This document shows, piece after piece, positions 56,494 to 64,000 of a stretch of 64,000 bases of DNA. The stretch spans positions 186,001 through 250,000 of the forward strand of contig CAVTSX010000003.1 of the NCBI GenBank assembly GCA_963737425.1, read 5' to 3'. The DNA comes from DASXRA01 sp963737425. Lineage in GTDB: Bacteria; Actinomycetota; Actinomycetes; Mycobacteriales; Jatrophihabitantaceae. A program made the translations under genes and the position numbers. The first letter of the stretch is position 1. Every line of letters starts with the position of its first letter. Under the pieces are notes generated by a model. The model was not told the DNA's origin. It ran no database searches and saw only the letters and a program-made list of their open reading frames with translations.

Positions 56494-57906
56494 TCAGACC
56501 GCCGGCGCGACGGCGAGGACCGGCGGACGCGCCCGACCGGCAACGACGAAGCCGGTGGCCGCGACGCCCACCATCACCAGATCCAGCAGCGTGAACGCCA
56601 CCGTGTAGCCGAACGCACCGCGCGCCGCCGCGGCAACGAGGACGCCGGCCAGGCCCGTGGTGAGCGCGCTCGTCACCGCATCCGCGAGTTGCAACGCGGC
56701 CGAGTCGGCACCCCGGTCGGCGTCGTTCGTGTAGCGAAGCAGCAGCACCCCGAGGCTGGACATCGTCAGGCCGGCCCCGAGCCCGGCGAGTCCCCAGGCC
56801 GGGAAGATCAGCCAGCCCGGCGCGCTCGGCTGGGCCACAACGGCGGTCAGCCCCGCGCCGACCGCGACCAGCCCGAACCCGGACCGGATCAGGTGCACAC
56901 GCCGATCGGGCCCGTCGTCGGCATGGTCGCGTCCCTGCCACCAGGAGCCGATCGACCACATCAGCCCGGACGCCACCAGCGGCAGGCCGGCTGCGACCGC
57001 GCCGAAACCGTGCTGCACGGAGAGCGTCAGCGGCACCATCGACTCGACCCCGAACAGCGAGCCCGCGAGCAGCCCGCGCATCGCCACGGCCGCCGAGACG
57101 CCACGATGCACGCGCACCGTGCCCTGCGGGAGCAGCGCGCGCAGCCCCCACACCAGCGCGGCCGCTCCGAGAAGCGCCGCCGCTATCGACACCGGCGACG
57201 GGTGCTGCCCGGCGGCCTCGAGCGCCGCCACGCCGGCCGCTGCGGCGAACGCGTGCAGGATGCGCCGAGGGTCGGCGAGGCGGCTCGTCGAGGGCTCGTC
57301 GCGCTCGGCGAAGCCGCGCAGCACCGGCACGAGCAGGACCGCCCCGATCGCGACGAACGGAAGCAGGCCGAGAAACACCCAGCGCCAGCTCGCATGCTGC
57401 GCCAGCGTGCCGGAGATGATCGGGCCGAGCAGTGACGGCACGACCCACGCCGACGACATCGCTGCGAAGATCTTGGGCCGCAGGTGCTCCGGATAGGTCG
57501 CGCCGAGGACGACGTAGATCGCGGTGATCAGCAGGCCGGCACCGAGGCCCTGCACGAAGCGCCCGGCGACAAGCTGCGCCATCGAGGTCGCGGTGCCGGA
57601 GACGGCCAGACCGGTCATGAACGCGGCCAGGCCGACAATCATCGGTCGCTTGGGCCCGCGCCGGTCGCAGACCTGGCCCGACACGACCATGCCGACGACG
57701 TTCGCAACGAGAAACGCCGTGAACGCCCAGCCAATAGCGCCCAGCCCGTGCACCTCGCGCGCCGCAGTCGGGAGTGCTGCGGCCACTGCCATCGCTTCGA
57801 AGGCGATCAACGTGACGAGGATGAGGATCCCGCCACTCGTGCTGCGATGCTCGGGCGCGAAGATCGAACGGGCGGTAGCTGGCTCGTCGTGCCCGGTTAT
57901 CGTCAC
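56494..57906 (-). CDS. MFS transporter, 14-TM drug-exporter type
   Basis: About 470 residues from the GTG at 57906; a TTG at 57921 is an alternative. The N-terminal helix ILILVTLIAFEAMAVAAALPTAAREVHG, the loop GQVCDRRGPKRPMIVG and RFVQGLGAGLLITAIYVVLGATYPEHLRPKIFAAMSSAWVVPSLLGPIISGTL (antiporter motif C with G-P) mark a proton-driven multidrug antiporter. There is no adjacent regulator. It is convergent with lhgO, 6 bp apart. Confidence 0.87.
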   Translation of the reverse strand: MTITGHDEPATARSIFAPEHRSTSGGILILVTLIAFEAMAVAAALPTAAREVHGLGAIGWAFTAFLVANVVGMVVSGQVCDRRGPKRPMIVGLAAFMTGLAVSGTATSMAQLVAGRFVQGLGAGLLITAIYVVLGATYPEHLRPKIFAAMSSAWVVPSLLGPIISGTLAQHASWRWVFLGLLPFVAIGAVLLVPVLRGFAERDEPSTSRLADPRRILHAFAAAAGVAALEAAGQHPSPVSIAAALLGAAALVWGLRALLPQGTVRVHRGVSAAVAMRGLLAGSLFGVESMVPLTLSVQHGFGAVAAGLPLVASGLMWSIGSWWQGRDHADDGPDRRVHLIRSGFGLVAVGAGLTAVVAQPSAPGWLIFPAWGLAGLGAGLTMSSLGVLLLRYTNDADRGADSAALQLADAVTSALTTGLAGVLVAAAARGAFGYTVAFTLLDLVMVGVAATGFVVAGRARPPVLAVAPAV

Positions 57907-57934
57907 CCGCCCAGCATGCAAGTTGAACCCTGGT

Positions 57935-58087
57935 TCAGGTCAACTGAGTAACCGACTCTCCGCGCGGCACGGCCTCGTCGTCGGCGCTCGCCCGCTCGCC
58001 GTCCACCTGCGCCTCGTCGTCGGCGCGTGCTGCGACCCAGGCGGCTTGGGTGAAGTCCCAGTAGGTGCCCTCCGGCGCGCGCTGCAT
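57935..58087 (-). CDS. Small acidic protein, 50 residues
   Basis: ATG to TGA encodes MQRAPEGTYWDFTQAAWVAA, then an acidic tail with a repeated (A)RADDEA/SADDEA unit and a final ESVTQLT. Nearly every third base is G or C, as in a real gene of this genome. No ribosome-binding site is obvious. It lies between etfA (upstream on the same strand) and the MFS gene. I do not recognise a family; the YWDFTQAAWV core looks conserved-protein-like rather than random. Confidence 0.5.
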   Translation of the reverse strand: MQRAPEGTYWDFTQAAWVAARADDEAQVDGERASADDEAVPRGESVTQLT

Positions 58088-58164
58088 CCGAAGAGTGTGA
58101 ACGCTGCCCGCCCAGGACGGAAGGCACCCGGCCCGCTATCTGCCTGATCGGGTAATTAGTCAGC

Positions 58165-59124
58165 TCAGCCTTTGCGCTTGGTCAGCTCGTCGGTGAGTTG
58201 CGGCGCCACCGTGAACAGGTCGCCGACGATGCCGAAATCGGCGAGCTCGAAGATCGGCGCCTCAGGGTCCTTGTTGATGGCGACGATCGTCTTGGAGGTC
58301 TGCATGCCGGCGCGGTGCTGGATTGCGCCGGAGATGCCGACCGCGACGTAGAGCTGCGGGGAGACGGTGACGCCGGTCTGGCCCACCTGCATCTGGTGCG
58401 GCACCCATCCGGCGTCGGTGGCCGCCCGCGACGCCCCGACTGCGGCGCCTAGTGAGTCGGCGAGCGCCTCGATGACCGAGAAGTTGTCGGCGCCGCCGAC
58501 ACCCCGCCCGCCCGACACGATGATGGACGCGTCGGTGAGCGCCGGCCGCGAGCCCTTCGCCTCGACCACCCGATCGAGGATCTTCGCGGCCTTCGCCCCT
58601 TCAGTGAGGGCAACGCTCACCGCGACCTCTTCGGCCGCGCCGTCGGCCGGCTGCGGAGCAACGGAGTTGGCGCGCACCGTGATCACCGGGACCCCGGCGC
58701 TGACCTTGGACTGCACCGCGACCGCACCACCGAAGATGCTCTGCTCGGCGGTTGCGTCGGCGTTGACGGTGACGGCATCGGTGAGGATTCCGCTGCCGAT
58801 CTTGAACGCCAGCCGGGCGGCGATCTCCTTGTTGTCGGCGGTGGACGAGACGAGCACGGCAGCGGGACTCGCCTGCTCGACGATCGAGGCAAGCACCTCG
58901 GCCCGCGGGGCCACCAGGTAACCGTCGACGTCGTCGCTCTCGGCGACGTAGACCTTCGCCGCGCCGTATTCGGCAAGGGTGCCCTTGATGGCGCCCGCCG
59001 TGCCCGGCTTGCCGATGACCACCGCGCTCGGCTCGCCGATGGTGCGGGCGGCCGTTAGCAGCTCGAGCGTGGACTTCTTCACCGCGCCGTCGACGGCGTC
59101 AACCAGAACCAGAACTTCAGCCAT
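58165..59124 (-). CDS. etfA: Electron transfer flavoprotein alpha subunit
   Basis: A 319-residue protein starting MAEVLVLVDAVDGAVKKSTLELLTAARTIG. The C-terminal FAD-binding domain has IIVSGGRGVGGADNFSVIEALADSLGAAVGASRAATDAGWVPHQMQVGQTGVTVSPQLYVAVGISGAIQHRAGMQTSKTIVAINKDPEAPIF, the EtfA signature. It collects electrons from acyl-CoA and other dehydrogenases with EtfB and passes them to quinone. It is 17 bp after etfB on the same strand. The much longer frame beyond 59124 is a misread. Confidence 0.97.
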   Translation of the reverse strand: MAEVLVLVDAVDGAVKKSTLELLTAARTIGEPSAVVIGKPGTAGAIKGTLAEYGAAKVYVAESDDVDGYLVAPRAEVLASIVEQASPAAVLVSSTADNKEIAARLAFKIGSGILTDAVTVNADATAEQSIFGGAVAVQSKVSAGVPVITVRANSVAPQPADGAAEEVAVSVALTEGAKAAKILDRVVEAKGSRPALTDASIIVSGGRGVGGADNFSVIEALADSLGAAVGASRAATDAGWVPHQMQVGQTGVTVSPQLYVAVGISGAIQHRAGMQTSKTIVAINKDPEAPIFELADFGIVGDLFTVAPQLTDELTKRKG

Positions 59125-59141
59125 GTCGGTATCTCCGTACC

Positions 59142-59921
59142 TCAGATGAGCTTCTTGGACGCGAGGAAGTCGGCGATCTTCACGCCGCCGGTTCCCTCGT
59201 CCTTGACGACCTGGCCAGCCTGGCGCGGCGGCGCGACCTCGAAGGACACCACCTGCGACGTGGCATTGGCGAGGCCCACCTCGTCGGCGCCGATGCCCAG
59301 GTCGGCGGTCGTGAGCGTCTGGATCGGCTTGCTCTTCGCGGCCATGATGCCCTTGAACGACGGGTATCGAGGCTCGTTGATCTTCTCCACGACGCTGATC
59401 ACGGCCGGGATCGACGCCTCGACGACGTCGTAGCCGGTGCTGCTCAGCCGCTCGATCGTCGCGGTCGCGCCGTCGATGGTGGCCTTGCGCGCCTGGGACA
59501 ACTGCGGGACCCCGAGCGCCTCGGCGAGCAGGGCGGGAACGACGGACAGTCGGGTGTCGGTGGCCTCGCACCCGGCGACGACCACGTCCCATTCGACCGT
59601 GCCGAGCGCCTTCGCGATGACCTTTGCGGTCTGGATGGCACAAGAGCCGTGCAGAGCCGGGTCGCTGACATGTACTGCTTTGTCGGCACCCATCGAGAGC
59701 GCCTTGCGGATCGACTCGGTAGCCCGCTCCGGGCCCACGGTGAGGATTGTCACCTCGCCGCCGTGCGCCTCCTTGAACAACAGGCCCTGTTCGATGGCGT
59801 ACTCGTCGATCTCGTTGATGACGGCGTCGACGGAGTCGCGGTCGAGGGTGTTGTCGGACGGATTCAGCTTGCGCTCGGCCGACGTGTCGGGCACCTGCTT
59901 GACCAGCACAACGATGTTCAT
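59142..59921 (-). CDS. etfB: Electron transfer flavoprotein beta subunit
   Basis: A 259-residue protein. MNIVVLVKQVPDTSAERKLNPSDNTLDRDSVDAVINEIDEYAIEQGL and LSMGADKAVHVSDPALHGSCAIQTAKVIAKAL carry the AMP-binding loop, and DVVVAGCEATDTRLSVVPALLAEALG the subunit contact. A GAGAGGTCAG ribosome-binding region lies before the ATG. It is the first gene of etfB-etfA and is divergent from the DJ-1/PfpI gene. Confidence 0.97.
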   Translation of the reverse strand: MNIVVLVKQVPDTSAERKLNPSDNTLDRDSVDAVINEIDEYAIEQGLLFKEAHGGEVTILTVGPERATESIRKALSMGADKAVHVSDPALHGSCAIQTAKVIAKALGTVEWDVVVAGCEATDTRLSVVPALLAEALGVPQLSQARKATIDGATATIERLSSTGYDVVEASIPAVISVVEKINEPRYPSFKGIMAAKSKPIQTLTTADLGIGADEVGLANATSQVVSFEVAPPRQAGQVVKDEGTGGVKIADFLASKKLI

Positions 59922-60087
59922 GCCTACGACTGACCTCTCGGATAGGCGACAATCCCTGTACGCAGATCACGCTGCCCGCACAGGCGCAACGTGCTGGGAA
60001 TACTGCCCATGTTACTGACCGGTAGCAATGTGGCAGTCCTCTCGTGCCGCGAAGCATCTCATTGCGACCACCGGCTACGGTCGGCGG

Positions 60088-60672
60088 GTGCGGATCGCGA
60101 TTGTGCTGTTCGACGGCGCCGAGGAACTGGACTTTGCCGGCCCCTGGGAGGTGCTGGCCTACTGGGCGCGCGCGGTTGCCACCGACGCCGAGGTGTTCAC
60201 CGTTGCCGACTCCCTCGACCCGATCGTGGCCGCGAAGGGAATGCGGGTCCTGCCTGATCGGCGCTGGGCCGAAGCGGGCCAGATCGACGTACTGGTCGTT
60301 CCGGGCGGACGCGGCACGCGCCGCCTGCTCGCCGCCGACGACCCGCTGCACGAGCGGCTGCGGGCCATGGCGAGCGAGGGCACGCTGATGACCAGCGTCT
60401 GCACCGGGGCGCTCGTGTACGCCGCTGCGGGCATGCTGCGTGGGCGGCCGGCAACGACGCACTGGGACAATCTCGACGAGCTCGCAGCGCTCGACGAGAC
60501 GATCGAGATCCGCCGCGACGCGCGCTACGTCGACGACGGCGACGTCATCACCGCGGCCGGCGTCTCGGCAGGCATCGACATGGCGCTGCACCTGGTCGCG
60601 CGGCTCGACAGCGTCGAATCCGCGCAACGCGTCAAGCGCGAGATCCAGTACACGCCGCAACCGCCGATCTGA
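60088..60672 (+). CDS. DJ-1/PfpI-family protein (isonitrile hydratase/GATase1-like)
   Basis: A 194-residue protein from the GTG at 60088; TACGGT ends 6 bases before it, whereas the upstream ATG at 60028 has no support. VRIAIVLFDGAEELDFAGPWEVLAYWA, VLVVPGGRGTRRLLA, LMTSVCTGALVYAAAGMLRGRPATTHWDNLDEL and DGDVITAAGVSAGIDMALHLVARL give the class I glutamine-amidotransferase-like fold with the nucleophile Cys in SVCTGA. No AraC DNA-binding domain is attached. The family includes isonitrile hydratases and glyoxalases; the exact reaction is unknown. Confidence 0.9.
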   Translation: MRIAIVLFDGAEELDFAGPWEVLAYWARAVATDAEVFTVADSLDPIVAAKGMRVLPDRRWAEAGQIDVLVVPGGRGTRRLLAADDPLHERLRAMASEGTLMTSVCTGALVYAAAGMLRGRPATTHWDNLDELAALDETIEIRRDARYVDDGDVITAAGVSAGIDMALHLVARLDSVESAQRVKREIQYTPQPPI

Positions 60673-60684
60673 CGGATCGCCACC

Positions 60685-61689
60685 GTGCAGCGCGTGCGCA
60701 AACCCCGTATCGAGCCGAAGATCTGGCGTCCACCAAAGGCATTGCCGCGTGCCCGGCAACGCAACGGCCCGGTTCCGGTGCGCCTGGACGTATTCGACCT
60801 GCCCGGCAAGGGCCCCGAGGATGTCGCGATCGACGCCAGTGGCGACGCGATCGTCGGCCTGGTCGACGGGCGCATCCTGCAGATCTCGCCGGACGGACGC
60901 ACGATCAAGTCGATCGCCGACACCGCAGGCCGCCCGCTCGGCATCGAGATACAGCCTGACGGGCGCCTGCTCGTCTGCGACGCGCAGCGCGGCCTGCTCG
61001 AGGTCGACCGTTCGACCGGGCGCGTGCGTGCCGTCCTCGATCGCATCGACAGCGCCCGAATGCTGTTCTGCAACAACGCAGACATGGACGCCGCGGGCAC
61101 TGTGTACTTCACCGACAGCTCCACTGTGTTCGGCCTTGATCACTACCGCAGCGAGTTGCTGGCCCACACGGGCACGGGGCGGCTGATGCGACGTGCGGCG
61201 GACGGCGCCGTCGACCTGCTCGTCGACGGACTGCAGTTCGCCAACGGCGTCGCGCTCGCCCCGGACGAATCGTTCGTGGTGGTCGCAGAGACGAGCACTT
61301 ACCGCCTGACCAGGCTGTGGTTGTCCGGCCCGTGCGAGGGCCGCCGCGACGTGCTTGTCGATAACCTGCCCGGGTTTCCCGACAACATCAGCACCGGTAG
61401 CGACGGACTGATCTGGGTCGCGTTGCCGAGTCCGCGCGACCGCGCGCTCGATGCCCTGCTGCCGGCGCCGCCGGCGTTACGCCGCATCGTCTGGCGCCTC
61501 CCCCAGCGAATCCAGCCGCAGGAGCGACGCACCGTCTGGGTGCAGGCCTATGACACCAGCGGCGTACTGGTGCACGACCTGCAGACCAGCCATCCGTGGT
61601 TTCACATGGTCACCGGCGTACGCGAGGTGAACGGCACGGTGTGGCTGGGCAGTCTGGTCTGTCGGGGGCTCGGCCGCATCGAACTCTGA
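60685..61689 (+). CDS. SMP-30/strictosidine synthase-like beta-propeller protein
   Basis: A 334-residue protein from the GTG at 60685. LDVFDLPGKGPEDVAIDASGDAIVGLVDGRILQI, LLVCDAQRGLLEVD, TVYFTDSSTVFGLDHYRSELL and FANGVALAPDESFVVVAETSTYRLTRLWLSGPCEGRRDVLVDNLPGFPDNISTGSDGLIWVALPSPR are the strictosidine-synthase/gluconolactonase signature. In bacteria the family mostly hydrolyses lactones or phosphotriesters with a calcium ion. It has no clear signal peptide. It follows the DJ-1/PfpI gene after 12 bp and is probably co-transcribed. Confidence 0.88.
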   Translation: MQRVRKPRIEPKIWRPPKALPRARQRNGPVPVRLDVFDLPGKGPEDVAIDASGDAIVGLVDGRILQISPDGRTIKSIADTAGRPLGIEIQPDGRLLVCDAQRGLLEVDRSTGRVRAVLDRIDSARMLFCNNADMDAAGTVYFTDSSTVFGLDHYRSELLAHTGTGRLMRRAADGAVDLLVDGLQFANGVALAPDESFVVVAETSTYRLTRLWLSGPCEGRRDVLVDNLPGFPDNISTGSDGLIWVALPSPRDRALDALLPAPPALRRIVWRLPQRIQPQERRTVWVQAYDTSGVLVHDLQTSHPWFHMVTGVREVNGTVWLGSLVCRGLGRIEL

Positions 61690-62019
61690 GTGCACGAGAG
61701 CCGGCCGGATCAGTTGCGCCTCGCAAGGGAATCGAACCCTCGCCATCGCCCGAGCTGTACTGCCGACGCCTGCCAGATCAGTGGCAGTTGCATCCGTTTC
61801 TCACGAGTTCGCCGATTGGGGCGACCAGGCTGCGCATCCAGGGGAGGCTTGCGTTCAGTCTGGCCGAGGCGACGCGACATCGGGCAGAGGCGCGCGGCAG
61901 GTCATGGAAGGGACGAAGGGCCCGTCCGCCCGGATCGCGTTCATTGTGTGGCCTTACCAGCGGTGGTAGCGTCCGCCGCCTCCGCGAATGGCGCGGCATA
62001 CCGCCCAAGGAGGTCGATC
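61690..62019. other. Long upstream region of the M1 peptidase gene with a tRNA T-arm-like remnant
   Basis: No credible gene. At 61725-61741 the sequence read on the minus strand is a T-arm-like GAGGGTTCGATTCCCTT followed by GCGAGGC. No matching 5' acceptor strand or anticodon arm is found within 80 bases, so it looks like a tRNA 3' remnant. The right end holds the peptidase promoter (61944-61972) and the ribosome-binding site AAGGAGG at 62007-62013. Confidence 0.55.
61944..61972 (+). promoter_or_regulatory. Putative promoter of the M1 peptidase gene
   Basis: TTGTGT, a 17-bp spacer, then TAGCGT, 47 bases before the ATG. Both hexamers fit the housekeeping consensus used elsewhere in the window. 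Confidence 0.5.
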
Positions 62020-63846
62020 ATGAACGGTCGTCGGGTTCGGGTCGCGGTTGTCTCGAGCGCGGGATTGCTCGCCCTGTCTGCGGCGCCGGCGAGCGCCGTC
62101 GTCGCAGGCGCCGAAAGCAGCGCGGTGACGCAAACATCGCCGAAGCATTGCGAATCGGGCGCACATACGCTCTCGCATTTCGGCGACCACGTGTATCCCG
62201 AGACGGGCAATGGTGGCTATACCAGCCTGCACACCGACGTCCACATGGTCTACGACGCGCCGACCAACCAGTTCCTGCCCGGCAACCATGTCGTCCTCAC
62301 CGACCGGGCGACCCAGTGCCTGACCGACTTCAGCCTCGACTTCGAACGCACCTCCGTCGACCCGACCAACGGCCCGGACATGACGGTGCAGTCCGTCTTC
62401 GTTAACGGCCGGCGCGCCGCGTTCACGTTCGTCCAACCCACCTATCCGGGCGACCCGAACGGGCAGAACGATCCCGATCCCCGGGCGCACCAGGCGAGCC
62501 AGGTCAACCCCGTCGGCGGTCCGGCCGCCAACCCGCTGCCACCGGCGTGCGCCCCGGAGGTGACCGGCGACGACGTCAACGCACAGAACGGTGAACCGTG
62601 CCGGGCGAACAAACTGGTGATCACCCCGGCGCACAGCATTCCGGACCACGCCACGTTCAAGGTCACGGTGAACTACACCGGCCGTCCGGGCGTGCACACC
62701 GACGGCGACGGGACGACCGAAGGCTGGTTCCGAAACGACTCACCGCTCGGTGACGGTGGCTTCGTCACCACCGAACCGGTCGGCACCGAGGACTGGATGC
62801 CGCTGAACGACCATCCGAGCGCGAAACCGACCTACGACTTCTTCGACACCGTCAACGCGGGCAAGACCGCGATCGCGAACGGCGTGCTGCTCTGGTCGGC
62901 GCACAACCGGCCCGACGCCAACTTCCCCGGCGGCTCGACGACGTGGCGCTGGCATTCCCCCGCGACCATCGCCAGCTACCTGGTCGAGAACAGCGTCGGC
63001 GACTACGACCTGACCACGCGCAAGGGCAGCGACGGGATCCGCTACTACGAGGCGCAGAGCAGTTCCATCGGCGCCGCGCAGAAGCAGGCCAACCTCGCGA
63101 TCATGGACCAGCAGCAGGACATCACCGACTTCCAGAGCCAGTTCAACGGCCGCTTCCCGTTCACGTCGGACGGCGTCCTCGTCGGCATCCCCGAGGCCGG
63201 ATTCGAAGAAGAGATGCAGACGATGATCACCTTCCAGGGCGGCCAGATCGACCTCGACACGTTCAATCACGAGAACATGCACCAGTGGTGGGGCGACAAC
63301 GTCAGCGAGGCCAACTACAACCTGACCTTCTTCAAGGAGGGCATGGCCACCCTCGGCGAGTACCTGTTCGACGCCCGTAACGCGGCGACCGCCGCCGGAG
63401 GCATGGGCACGCCCGCCGGCGACGCCGCATTCGAAGCCAGCCTGGTGACCCAGTTCAACCGGAACTACGGGAGCAACCGGCTGTGGACGCAAGCCCCGTC
63501 CGATCCCACGCCGGCGCGCCTGTTCTCCGGCAGCTTCACCTACACCCGGCCCGGCACCGCCTACATCGCCCTGCGCCAGATCCTCGGCAAGGACAACTTC
63601 ACCAACGCGATGAAGCAGATCCAGTGGGTTTACGGCGGGGGCAGCATCACCGAAGCCCAACTGGAGGCGGGTTTCCACCGCTTCATGCCGAATCACAGCG
63701 CGGCGTGCAGCGCCCGCCTCGACCAGTTCTTCACGCAGTGGTTCGACACGGCCTTCTCGAGCAGTGGCAACCCGAACCGGCCGCAGCTCACCGGCCCCGG
63801 ACTCGCCGGACCAGGCTTCTACAACGCGGACGGCACCTGCGGCTGA
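62020..63846 (+). CDS. Secreted M1-family (aminopeptidase N-like) metallopeptidase
   Basis: A 608-residue protein with a strong ribosome-binding site AAGGAGG. The signal peptide MNGRRVRVAVVSSAGLLALSAAPASA ends at about residue 26, so it is exported. The zinc site is HENMH (417-421) with E440 in FFKEGMATLGEY, exactly 18 residues later, as in M1 enzymes. The exopeptidase GAMEN motif is replaced by GFEEEMQT just upstream, a variation seen in other secreted actinobacterial members. It should cleave peptides outside the cell; aminopeptidase activity is inferred. Confidence 0.92.
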   Translation: MNGRRVRVAVVSSAGLLALSAAPASAVVAGAESSAVTQTSPKHCESGAHTLSHFGDHVYPETGNGGYTSLHTDVHMVYDAPTNQFLPGNHVVLTDRATQCLTDFSLDFERTSVDPTNGPDMTVQSVFVNGRRAAFTFVQPTYPGDPNGQNDPDPRAHQASQVNPVGGPAANPLPPACAPEVTGDDVNAQNGEPCRANKLVITPAHSIPDHATFKVTVNYTGRPGVHTDGDGTTEGWFRNDSPLGDGGFVTTEPVGTEDWMPLNDHPSAKPTYDFFDTVNAGKTAIANGVLLWSAHNRPDANFPGGSTTWRWHSPATIASYLVENSVGDYDLTTRKGSDGIRYYEAQSSSIGAAQKQANLAIMDQQQDITDFQSQFNGRFPFTSDGVLVGIPEAGFEEEMQTMITFQGGQIDLDTFNHENMHQWWGDNVSEANYNLTFFKEGMATLGEYLFDARNAATAAGGMGTPAGDAAFEASLVTQFNRNYGSNRLWTQAPSDPTPARLFSGSFTYTRPGTAYIALRQILGKDNFTNAMKQIQWVYGGGSITEAQLEAGFHRFMPNHSAACSARLDQFFTQWFDTAFSSSGNPNRPQLTGPGLAGPGFYNADGTCG

Positions 63847-64000
63847 TCACCGGTGAGATCGCGGCACCGCGGTCAGCAGGATCGCTGAGTCCTCGATCGC
63901 GGCGACGGCGTGCCGCATCGGCGGGATCTCGACCAGGTCGCCGGTGCGCGCCTGCCACGTCTCGCCGCCGGCGCGCAACTCGACCCGCCCGCTGATGACG
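63847..64000 (-). CDS. Cupin-domain protein, partial (C-terminal)
   Basis: The frame is open to the window edge and ends in TGA directly after the peptidase stop. It reads VISGRVELRAGGETWQARTGDLVEIPPMRHAVAAIEDSAILLTAV, the second half of a small cupin: a Gly turn, G-D-x-V-x-I-P-P-x-x-x-H and a final strand. The His is a probable metal ligand. The N-terminal part is outside the window, so length and function are unknown. Confidence 0.75.
   Translation of the reverse strand, partial: VISGRVELRAGGETWQARTGDLVEIPPMRHAVAAIEDSAILLTAVPRSHR

Noticed and set aside
58165..61167. A 1000-codon open frame on the minus strand
   Set aside because: Only the last 319 codons (etfA) match a protein family. The rest reads etfB and two plus-strand genes in wrong frames, as is common in high-GC DNA.
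1..64000. Prophage, insertion sequence or secondary-metabolite cluster
   Set aside because: No transposase, integrase, phage structural, PKS or NRPS genes were found in any frame.

Overview
The window is high-GC chromosomal DNA of an actinomycete that is not a mycobacterium; I cannot name the genus. The evidence is the strong G/C bias at third codon positions, frequent GTG starts, several start codons lying 6-8 nt after a TANNNT -10 box (leaderless transcripts), and a core gene order (FAA hydrolase-gltX, leuB, ilvC-ilvN-ilvB, gatB-gatA-gatC, ACT protein, ligA, MetE-like protein, mnmA, iscS, etfA-etfB) that I recognise from actinobacteria, including the Mycobacterium tuberculosis Rv2992c-Rv3029c region. 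No phage, IS, plasmid or CRISPR genes are present.

1-15.6 kb is accessory. It holds a truncated GH3 beta-glucosidase, a sugar-acid module (zinc alcohol dehydrogenase, IclR regulator, IlvD/Edd dehydratase), a lipoprotein, a small membrane protein, an ECF41 sigma factor with its target epimerase gene and a recognisable ECF41 promoter, small SnoaL and ABM proteins (one SnoaL gene broken by an 11-bp tandem duplication), a YbhN-type membrane protein, an amidohydrolase, a nitroreductase, and a MOSC-reductase-ferredoxin fusion.

15.7-32 kb joins translation and branched-chain amino acid synthesis: tRNA-Glu, tRNA-Gln, gltX, a HAD phosphatase, an FAA hydrolase, cimA, leuB, ilvC-ilvN-ilvB and ilvD. Two transcription attenuators can be read directly. 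The ilvB leader encodes a 12-residue peptide with Leu-Val-Leu-Ile, and the cimA leader encodes a 9-residue peptide with Ile-Ile-Ile; each is followed by a terminator hairpin. A DUF559/Vsr-like nuclease gene sits here, bracketed by palindromic repeat arrays.

32-64 kb is mostly housekeeping: a 2-hydroxyacid dehydrogenase, a sugar-dehydrogenase-like lipoprotein, an epoxide hydrolase, GatCAB with a 21-codon micro-ORF wedged between gatA and gatB, an ACT protein, an OafA-type acyltransferase with an SGNH domain, LigA, a two-ATPase FtsX-type exporter, a MetE-like protein, MnmA, cysteine desulfurase, L-2-hydroxyglutarate oxidase, an MFS transporter, EtfAB, a DJ-1/PfpI protein, a strictosidine-synthase-like protein, a secreted M1 metallopeptidase and a partial cupin. 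GltX, tRNA-Gln and GatCAB together suit the indirect Glu-tRNA(Gln) amidation route.

The most unusual layer is intergenic. At least six long palindromes lie at gene 3' ends. Two families with unrelated sequences share the same geometry: two direct motif copies 18-19 bp apart, then two inverted copies with the same spacing. One family has an expanded array of about 20-bp period next to the DUF559 gene.
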